Shown one piece after another: positions 47,412 through 52,723 of a DNA stretch of 52,723 nucleotides (the first letter of the stretch is position 1; each line of letters begins with the position of its first letter). Under the pieces are notes generated by a model. It worked only from the letters and a program-made list of their open reading frames with translations, ran no database searches and was not told where the DNA came from. The stretch is taken from positions 1 to 52,723 of the forward strand of contig URKW01000003.1 in assembly GCA_900548615.1 (NCBI GenBank). Reading direction: 5' to 3'. Origin of the DNA: an uncultured Eubacteriales bacterium. GTDB taxonomy: Bacteria > Bacillota > Clostridia > Oscillospirales > Oscillospiraceae. The position numbers and the translations under genes are program-made.

Positions 47412-48134
47412 ATGGACTTCATTGAAGCGGCTCCCCTATCCTTTTCCCAACTGAACGAAACGATCCGCAGCGCAGGGCCGGACTGCCGGGTCTGCGGCTG
47501 TCTGGGACAGCGATTCATTGCCGCCGGAATGAGCGGCAAGCGCATCATCATTGACGGCATCCCCGGCAATGCCCTTGGCGCGTACCTTAACGGAGCGGAG
47601 ATCACCGTTAACGGCAACGCGCAGGACGCAGTGGGCGATACCATGAGCGCCGGGCGCATCGTTATCCATGGCAGTGCCGGAGACGCCGCAGGCTACGCCA
47701 TGCGGGGCGGCGAGATCTATATCGAGGGAAACGCCGGCTACCGGGCCGGTATTCACATGAAAGCCTATCAGGAGCACAAGCCCGTGCTGGTCATCGGTGG
47801 CCGGGCAGGAAGCTTTCTGGGCGAATATCAGGCCGGCGGGCTGATCGTGGTGCTGTCGCTGCACACCGACGGACGCCCTGTGGTCGGTTACTTTCCCTGC
47901 ACGGGAATGCACGGCGGCAAGATGGTCTTCCGGGGCGATGTGTCCAACATCCCCTTTCCCCCTCAGGTGACCTCCCGTCCCGCCACAGAGGAGGACATGG
48001 CGGAATTCGCCCCCTATGTGCGGGAATACTGCCGTCTGTTTCACCTTGACCCGGAGCAGCTGCTCCGTGACGCTTATACCGTTATCACTCCTGACAGCAA
48101 GAACCCCTATCAGCAAATGTACGTTGCAAACTGA
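47412..48134 (+). CDS. Glutamate synthase GXGXG-domain protein
   Basis: A 240-residue protein made of the GltB C-terminal beta-helix repeats: GSAGDAAGYAMRGGEIYIEGNAGYRAGIHMK, GGRAGSFLGEYQAGGLIVVL. In the fused GltB this domain couples the two active sites; here it is a separate chain, completing the three-gene archaeal-type glutamate synthase with the two genes upstream. AGGAGGTG precedes ATG 47412. Confidence 0.92.
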   Translation: MDFIEAAPLSFSQLNETIRSAGPDCRVCGCLGQRFIAAGMSGKRIIIDGIPGNALGAYLNGAEITVNGNAQDAVGDTMSAGRIVIHGSAGDAAGYAMRGGEIYIEGNAGYRAGIHMKAYQEHKPVLVIGGRAGSFLGEYQAGGLIVVLSLHTDGRPVVGYFPCTGMHGGKMVFRGDVSNIPFPPQVTSRPATEEDMAEFAPYVREYCRLFHLDPEQLLRDAYTVITPDSKNPYQQMYVAN

Positions 48135-48152
48135 GAAAGGCAGGCTCTCCCT

Positions 48153-49361
48153 ATGAACTATTCCAAAGACGAGATCAAGCAGTACGTGGCAGAGGAGGAT
48201 ATCAAATTCATCCGTCTGGCCTTCTGCGACCTTTCCGGGCGGCAGAAGAATATCTCCATCCATCCCGACGAGCTTGACCGGGCGTTCACATACGGTATTG
48301 CCTTTGACGCCTCCGCCATTCCCGGCTTTGGTGACGAGGTGCATTCCGACCTGTTTCTGCGTCCGGATACCGCTACCCTCTCCCTGCTGCCCTGGCGGCC
48401 GGATCGCGGCCGGGTGGCCCGGATGTTCTGCGGCATCACCCGCCCTGACGGCACACCCTTTGAGGCCGATACCCGGCAGCTTCTGCGAAAGGCCGTGGCG
48501 GACGCGGAGAAAATGGGCGTCACCTTCGCCTTCGGCACGGAGATGGAGTTCTACCTGTTCCAGCGGGACGAGGCGGGCGAGCCTACCCGCATTCCCTACG
48601 ACCGGGCGGGCTACATGGACATCGCGCCGGAGGACAAGGGTGAAAACGTGCGGCGGGAGATCTGCCTGACGCTGGAGCAGATGGGCATTCGTCCGGAATG
48701 CTCCCACCACGAACAGGGGCCGGGACAGAACGAGATCGACTTCCGCTATTCCGAGCCGCTGACGGCGGCGGACAACGCCGCCACCTTCCGCACGGTGGTG
48801 GACAGCGTGGCAGTGCGGAACGGTCTGGCGGCGGATTTCTCCCCCAAGCCGCTCAGCGGCCAGCCGGGCAACGGCATGCACATCAATATCTCCGCCAAAA
48901 GCGCCGACGGCGCGGACGTGATGCCCTCCCTCATTGCGGGCATTCTGGCTCACATCGCGGAGATGACCGTATTTCTCAATACGGTGGACGCCTCCTACCT
49001 TCGCTTCGGCGGCAGCAAAGCGCCCCGCTACATCTCCTGGTCCAGCGAAAACCGCTCCCAGCTGATCCGCATCCCCGCCGCGCAGGGAGAATACCGTCGG
49101 GCTGAGCTGCGCTCCCCCGATCCACTGTGCAACCCCTATCTGGCCTTTGCCCTGCTGATCTACGCGGGCCTTGACGGTATCCGGCGGCAGATGGAGCTGC
49201 CGAAGGCGGCGGATATCAACTTCTTCAGCGCGTCTGAGGAGGTCAAATCGGCGTTCAAGACCCTGCCCGCCACGCTGGCGCAGGCCAAAGCCGCCGCCGA
49301 GAGCAGCGCCTTCATCGCGGACATTCTGCCGCCGTCTATCATCGACTACTACACCAGATAA
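48153..49361 (+). CDS. Glutamine synthetase type I-like, short (402 residues)
   Basis: A GSI-fold enzyme with the N-terminal beta-grasp (YVAEEDIKFIRLAFCDLSGRQKNISI), the metal-binding EMEFYLFQ and HHEQGPGQNEIDF (Glu/His), NGMHINIS and the RSQLIRIPAAQGEYRRAELRSPDPLCNPYLAFA loop. It is 40-70 residues shorter than usual, and no adenylylation-site Tyr loop is evident. It may be a true glutamine synthetase or a gamma-glutamyl ligase; its place with glutamate synthase favours ammonium assimilation. Confidence 0.87.
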   Translation: MNYSKDEIKQYVAEEDIKFIRLAFCDLSGRQKNISIHPDELDRAFTYGIAFDASAIPGFGDEVHSDLFLRPDTATLSLLPWRPDRGRVARMFCGITRPDGTPFEADTRQLLRKAVADAEKMGVTFAFGTEMEFYLFQRDEAGEPTRIPYDRAGYMDIAPEDKGENVRREICLTLEQMGIRPECSHHEQGPGQNEIDFRYSEPLTAADNAATFRTVVDSVAVRNGLAADFSPKPLSGQPGNGMHINISAKSADGADVMPSLIAGILAHIAEMTVFLNTVDASYLRFGGSKAPRYISWSSENRSQLIRIPAAQGEYRRAELRSPDPLCNPYLAFALLIYAGLDGIRRQMELPKAADINFFSASEEVKSAFKTLPATLAQAKAAAESSAFIADILPPSIIDYYTR

Positions 49362-49391
49362 TCTCACTTACAGGCGAAAGGAGGGATAGGT

Positions 49392-49982
49392 ATGGAACTG
49401 GTTCAGCATGTTTACAGTGTGCTGGCGATCTCCACACGGGAAAAATTCTATACGTCCCTCCGTGGCCTGCTGCCGGAGGATCGGTACTCTCCCCTGTGCT
49501 GGGAGAGTGATGTGACCAGCGCGCGCCGCCTTTTGCTGGAGCGCACCTTTGACATTGTGGTCATCAGTACGCCGCTGCCGGATGAGTTCGGCACGAAGCT
49601 GGCCATGCACGTGGTGGACAGCAGCAGCGCCGGCGTGCTGCTGCTGGTGGGTGCCGAGCACTATCCGGATATCTCGGTGCGCCTGTCGCCTTACGGCATC
49701 CTGACGCTGCAAAAGCCCACTACCCCTCAGTTGATCCTGCAATCCCTGCAGCTGCTGTGCGGCACAAGGGAACGGCTGCGGAAAATGGAGCAGAAAACCG
49801 CCTCCATCGAGGAAAAAATGGCGGAGATACGGCTGGTGAACCGCGCCAAATGGCTGCTGATCGACCGCGAGGGAATGACGGAGCAGGACGCCCACCGCTT
49901 TATCGAAAAGCAAGCCATGGATCGCTGCGTCACCCGCCGGGCCGTCGCCGACCAGATCATCGCCCGCTATCAGCAGGGCTGA
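49392..49982 (+). CDS. ANTAR-domain RNA-binding regulator with pseudo-receiver
   Basis: A 196-residue protein. Residues about 1-120 have a receiver-like fold, but Ser59 stands at the phosphoacceptor position (FDIVVISTPLPDEFG), and the acidic DD pair near the first strand is also lost, although the QKP lysine is kept. A coiled coil (125-150) leads to the ANTAR domain (RLVNRAKWLLIDREGMTEQDAHRFIEKQAMDRCVTRRAVADQIIA). ANTAR domains bind tandem RNA hairpins with A1/G4 hexaloops and antiterminate. It is the last gene of the glt-GS cluster and is the best candidate to control the glt, glnA3 and asnB leaders. Confidence 0.9.
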   Translation: MELVQHVYSVLAISTREKFYTSLRGLLPEDRYSPLCWESDVTSARRLLLERTFDIVVISTPLPDEFGTKLAMHVVDSSSAGVLLLVGAEHYPDISVRLSPYGILTLQKPTTPQLILQSLQLLCGTRERLRKMEQKTASIEEKMAEIRLVNRAKWLLIDREGMTEQDAHRFIEKQAMDRCVTRRAVADQIIARYQQG

Positions 49983-49985
49983 TAT

Positions 49986-50014
49986 TTGACAAATGGAACA
50001 ATTTCTGCTATCAT
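49986..50014 (+). promoter_or_regulatory. Promoter of the small basic protein gene
   Basis: TTGACA (49986-49991), 17 nt, TATCAT (50009-50014). Confidence 0.85.
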
Positions 50015-50045
50015 GCTCTCCAACCAAACGAAAAGGAGACACGAT

Positions 50046-50237
50046 ATGGAAAAGTTCATCCCCTATGAAAAGCTCTCCAAAAAGGAGAAGCGCAAGCGTG
50101 ACGCCATGCTGCGGAACACCTGGGGCCCGCTGAACCCCGTGACACGCAAAAGCAAGAACCCCAAAGCATACGACCGCCAAAAGGCACGGAAGTGGATCGA
50201 CGATCCACTGTCCGTGCCTTTTGCTGTTTCCCGGTAA
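50046..50237 (+). CDS. Small basic protein (63 residues)
   Basis: A Lys/Arg-rich cytosolic protein, MEKFIPYEKLSKKEKRKRDAMLRNTWG then PVTRKSKNPKAYDRQKARKW. Similar short proteins occur in Clostridia but have no assigned role; the charge suggests nucleic-acid or ribosome binding. AAAAGGAG lies 8 nt before ATG 50046. A terminator-like hairpin falls inside its 3' coding part (50179-50221), before the stop codon at 50235-50237. Confidence 0.75.
   Translation: MEKFIPYEKLSKKEKRKRDAMLRNTWGPLNPVTRKSKNPKAYDRQKARKWIDDPLSVPFAVSR
50179..50221 (+). terminator. Intrinsic terminator inside the 3' end of the small gene
   Basis: AAAAGGCACGGA pairs with TCCGTGCCTTTT, and the inner AGTGGATC/GATCCACT extends the stem to about 20 bp; TTTTGC follows. 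The stop codon is 14 nt further downstream. Confidence 0.8.
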
Positions 50238-50244
50238 AAAATCC

Positions 50245-50273
50245 TTGCGTCCTCCATTACCCAGTAGTACAAT
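50245..50273 (+). promoter_or_regulatory. Promoter of the nitrilase-family gene
   Basis: TTGCGT (50245-50250), 17 nt, TACAAT (50268-50273). Confidence 0.75.
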
Positions 50274-50305
50274 AGGGAAAAATCTTACCTATCGGGAGGT
50301 ATTCT

Positions 50306-51103
50306 ATGAAGCTTGCTCTTTGCCAGATCGCCATGAGCGACAATGAGAACGAAAATCTGGAGCGTCAGCTGTCCGCTCTGCGGCAGGCCGCCCTTCACGG
50401 CGCTGACCTGATCGTCTATCCGGAGCTGCAGCTCCACCGCTTCTTTCCCCAGTACGAGGGCCGCGACGTATCGGACAAGCTGCTGACTGCCGATCACCCC
50501 ATCATCCGGCAATTTCAGGATGCCTGCCGGGAGAACCGCATCATGGCCGCCCCCAACTTTTATCTGCGCGAGCCCTCCGGCTGCTTCGATGCCACGCTGC
50601 TGATCGGCGGCGACGGTGCGCTGCTGGGTCGCCAGAAGATGGTGCATATCGCACAGGCGGCGCAGTTCTATGAGCAGGATTACTACACCCCCTCCGACGA
50701 CGGCTTTCTGGTGTTCGACACGCCCCACGGGAAAATCGGCATTGTGGTGTGCTTTGACCGGCACTACCCCGAGAGCATCCGCACCGAGGCTTTGATGGGC
50801 GCCGACCTGATCCTGATCCCCACCGCCAACACGGAAAGCGAGCCCATGGAGATGTTCGACTGGGAGGTCAAGGTGCAGGCCTTCCAGAGCAGTGTGGCCG
50901 TGGCCATGTGCAACCGCACAGGTACGGAGGGTGACATGGTGTTCTCCGGCCGCTCTCTGGTGACGGATGCCAACGGCAATACCATCGCACAGGCAGGCAG
51001 CGGCGAGGAGCTGCTGTACGCCGATGTGGACATGGCCGCTTCCGCCCGTATCCGAAACGCCCGGCCCTACACCTCCCTCCGCCGCACGGCGCTGTACCGA
51101 TGA
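50306..51103 (+). CDS. Carbon-nitrogen hydrolase (nitrilase superfamily)
   Basis: A 265-residue member with the Glu40-Lys111-Cys149 catalytic triad (IVYPELQL, GRQKMVH, IGIVVCFDRHYPES). The length and motifs suit N-carbamoylputrescine amidase, beta-ureidopropionase or omega-amidase types; substrate is not determinable. It probably frees ammonia from an amide, in keeping with nearby nitrogen genes, and sits upstream of a purine permease. SD GGGAGG is present. Confidence 0.9.
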   Translation: MKLALCQIAMSDNENENLERQLSALRQAALHGADLIVYPELQLHRFFPQYEGRDVSDKLLTADHPIIRQFQDACRENRIMAAPNFYLREPSGCFDATLLIGGDGALLGRQKMVHIAQAAQFYEQDYYTPSDDGFLVFDTPHGKIGIVVCFDRHYPESIRTEALMGADLILIPTANTESEPMEMFDWEVKVQAFQSSVAVAMCNRTGTEGDMVFSGRSLVTDANGNTIAQAGSGEELLYADVDMAASARIRNARPYTSLRRTALYR

Positions 51104-51147
51104 TTGCTGTTATCTAAAAAATTTATCAGTCTCCCTAACAAAAAGTC

Positions 51148-51208
51148 TTGTAAAATATCGACTCCTGCGTTAAGATAGGGATATACAGTGTTAAGATAAC
51201 TGTATATC
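51148..51208 (+). promoter_or_regulatory. Promoter and hairpin before the NCS2 permease gene
   Basis: TTGTAA (51148-51153), 17 nt, TAAGAT (51171-51176). GATATACAGT (51180-51189) and ACTGTATATC (51199-51208) make a 10-bp inverted repeat around GTTAAGATA, and TTAAGATA also occurs at 51169-51176, so it could be an operator or leader hairpin. No purine riboswitch core was seen. Confidence 0.6.
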
Positions 51209-51240
51209 TGCAAAATTAATATAAGGAGAGACTCATCACA

Positions 51241-52671
51241 ATGGAACGCATCTTTCACCTGAAGGAGAACGGCACCACCGTCAAGACGGAAATTCTTGCC
51301 GGTCTGACCACCTTCATGACCATGGCGTACATCATCGCCCTGAATCCCAACCTGCTGACAAATTTCGCCGTTGGCACCCCCCTCTGGAACGGCGTTTTTC
51401 TGGCCACCTGCATCGCCAGCGCCATCGGCACTGTGTGCATGGCTTTTCTGGCCAACAAGCCCTTTGTCATGGCGCCCGGCATGGGTCTGAACAGCTTCTT
51501 TGCGGTCATCGCCGGCAACGTGGCCGCCATGCTGAACACCGACTATACCAGTGCTTTTCAGGCGGTGCTGTGCATCATTCTGGTGGAAGGCATTGTGTTC
51601 CTGCTGCTGAGCGTGTTCAATATCCGCGACAAGATCGTGGACGCCATTCCTCTGGGCGTGCGGCTGGGCATCGGCCCCGCCATCGGCCTGATGCTGATGA
51701 ACATCGGCCTTGGCTCCAACGTGGGCATTTACGCTGAGGGCAACGGCTACACCTCCCCCTTCTATGTGCTCCGTGACTTCTTCGGCGCCATGACCCCCAG
51801 CGTCATCAAGGATCATATGGGCGCGGAGTACAGCACCATGGTGCTGACCGTTATCACCATGTTCATCGGTCTGTTCGTCATTATCCTGCTGGCCAAGAAG
51901 GGCGTCAAGGCCGCCGTTCTGGTGGGCATGCTGGTGGCCTCCGTCATTTACTGGGCGGGCAGCTTTATCTTTCTGAAGGTGAATCCCTTCGCCTCTCTGG
52001 AGGGCGCATCCTTCCTGCCTCCCTTCCAGGATATGGTCAGCACCACCCTGTTCAAGTTTGACTTCTCCGACTTCTTCCGCATCGGCTGGTTCACCGCCAT
52101 TAGCCTGATCATCACCTTCTGCATGATCGACATGTTCGACACCATCGGTACGCTGGTGGGCACCGCTTCCCGCGCCGGTATGACCGATAAGAACGGAAAC
52201 ATGCCCAAGATGAAGGAAGCTCTGCTGTCCGACGCCGTGGGCACTGTGGCAGGCGCCTGCTGCGGCACCTCCACCGTTACCACCTTCGTGGAGTCCGCCT
52301 CCGGCGTGGAGGCTGGCGGCCGCACCGGTCTGACCTCCCTGACCTCCGCGGTCATGTTCCTGGCCTGCATGTTCATCGCCCCTGTGGCGGCCATCATCCC
52401 CGCCGCCGCCACCTCCTCCGCCCTGATCTACGTGGGCATCCTGATGCTGCAGGGTCTGAAGAACGTGGACTTCGACGATCTGGATCAGGTGGTTCCCGTG
52501 TTCATCATGCTGCTGGCCATGCCCATTTCCGGCTCCATCGGCCATGGCATCGGTCTGGCCATGATCTCTTACACCGTTATCAAGGTGTTCTCCGGCAAGG
52601 CCAAGGACGTGTCCGCCCTGACCTATGTCATCACCGCCCTGTTCCTGGTGAAGTTCTTCGCCGTTGTGTAA
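51241..52671 (+). CDS. NCS2-family purine (adenine/guanine/hypoxanthine) permease
   Basis: A 476-residue membrane protein with about 13 helices. TFMTMAYIIALNPNLL, PGMGLNSFFA and CCGTSTVTTFVESASGVEAGGRTGLTSL are the AzgA/PbuG (COG2252) signatures for xanthine/adenine/guanine transport by proton symport. AAGGAGA precedes the ATG. It shows strong codon bias. The following hairpin runs off the window end. Confidence 0.95.
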   Translation: MERIFHLKENGTTVKTEILAGLTTFMTMAYIIALNPNLLTNFAVGTPLWNGVFLATCIASAIGTVCMAFLANKPFVMAPGMGLNSFFAVIAGNVAAMLNTDYTSAFQAVLCIILVEGIVFLLLSVFNIRDKIVDAIPLGVRLGIGPAIGLMLMNIGLGSNVGIYAEGNGYTSPFYVLRDFFGAMTPSVIKDHMGAEYSTMVLTVITMFIGLFVIILLAKKGVKAAVLVGMLVASVIYWAGSFIFLKVNPFASLEGASFLPPFQDMVSTTLFKFDFSDFFRIGWFTAISLIITFCMIDMFDTIGTLVGTASRAGMTDKNGNMPKMKEALLSDAVGTVAGACCGTSTVTTFVESASGVEAGGRTGLTSLTSAVMFLACMFIAPVAAIIPAAATSSALIYVGILMLQGLKNVDFDDLDQVVPVFIMLLAMPISGSIGHGIGLAMISYTVIKVFSGKAKDVSALTYVITALFLVKFFAVV

Positions 52672-52699
52672 CGCACACGGAACACAATAATAAAAAATC

Positions 52700-52723
52700 C
52701 GTCCGGCGCATATGCGCCGGACG
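52700..52723 (+). terminator. Terminator hairpin after the NCS2 permease (cut by window end)
   Basis: CGTCCGGCGCAT and ATGCGCCGGACG form a perfect palindrome directly after TAAAAAAT; any T-run would be outside the window. Confidence 0.75.

Noticed and set aside
47436..49367. 643-codon minus-strand frame opposite the GXGXG and glutamine synthetase genes
   Set aside because: Antisense shadow without recognised motifs.
1..52723. CRISPR arrays, rRNA genes, intact prophage or insertion sequences
   Set aside because: No regularly spaced repeats, no rRNA-like sequence and no transposase frame were seen; the only mobile-element signal is at 1-420.

Overview
The window reads as chromosome of a strictly anaerobic, endospore-forming Clostridia of the Oscillospiraceae type (Oscillibacter, Dysosmobacter or Lawsonibacter-like). 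This is inferred from three things. Coding is GC-rich with many CTG, GGC and CCC codons. The spoIIGA-sigE pair and yunB show sporulation. Metabolism runs on ferredoxin-linked 2-oxoacid oxidoreductases, with no respiratory genes in view. No taxonomic search was run.

Layout. 1-420: right-hand end of an integrated element, with a 5'-truncated serine recombinase and the 3' half of a tRNA-Ala(GGC) gene. 510-7294: dapF, a VTT membrane protein, an aminotransferase, a P-loop ATPase and a four-subunit 2-oxoacid:ferredoxin oxidoreductase, which together suggest amino acid to 2-oxoacid to acyl-CoA conversion. 7482-14080: an XRE regulator, the spoIIG operon, small conserved genes, rarA and nth (divergent, overlapping promoters), a three-gene Pro-rich cassette, a 20-residue Cys-rich peptide ORF, and a Gdx-type SMR exporter behind a structured leader. 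14349-27092: an accessory stretch with three TetR regulators, small membrane proteins and lipoproteins, acetyltransferases, and three genes broken by one-base indels. It also holds asnB behind a leader with two stacked control elements. 27153-33056: yebC, nif3, trmK, a DUF1858 protein, a MarR-TSUP pair and serine dehydratase. 33126-42208: pyruvate:ferredoxin oxidoreductase, then a murD-yunB-ligA-GH13 run. 42368-49982: nitrogen assimilation. 50046-52723: a small basic protein, a nitrilase-family hydrolase and an NCS2 purine permease.

The most interesting part is nitrogen control. glnA3 (type III glutamine synthetase) runs divergently from a five-gene cluster: a three-gene archaeal-type glutamate synthase, a short type I-like glutamine synthetase and an ANTAR-domain protein. 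ANTAR proteins are RNA-binding antiterminators. All three nitrogen transcription units in the window (asnB, glnA3, the glt cluster) have a promoter followed within about 20-40 nt by an intrinsic terminator-like hairpin. The asnB and glnA3 hairpins are nearly the same sequence over about 47 nt and carry a hexaloop with A at position 1 and G at position 4, as in known ANTAR targets. In asnB this element sits in front of a T-box with an AAC (Asn) specifier, so the gene appears to have two early-termination or leader checkpoints in series. The ANTAR protein has a receiver-like domain with Ser where the phosphoacceptor Asp should be, so its input is probably not ordinary phosphorylation.

Metabolically, serine dehydratase (serine to pyruvate) followed by PFOR (pyruvate to acetyl-CoA plus reduced ferredoxin), and the aminotransferase plus KOR/VOR complex, fit amino-acid fermentation. 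Ammonia released there would be recaptured by the glutamine synthetases, glutamate synthase and AsnB.
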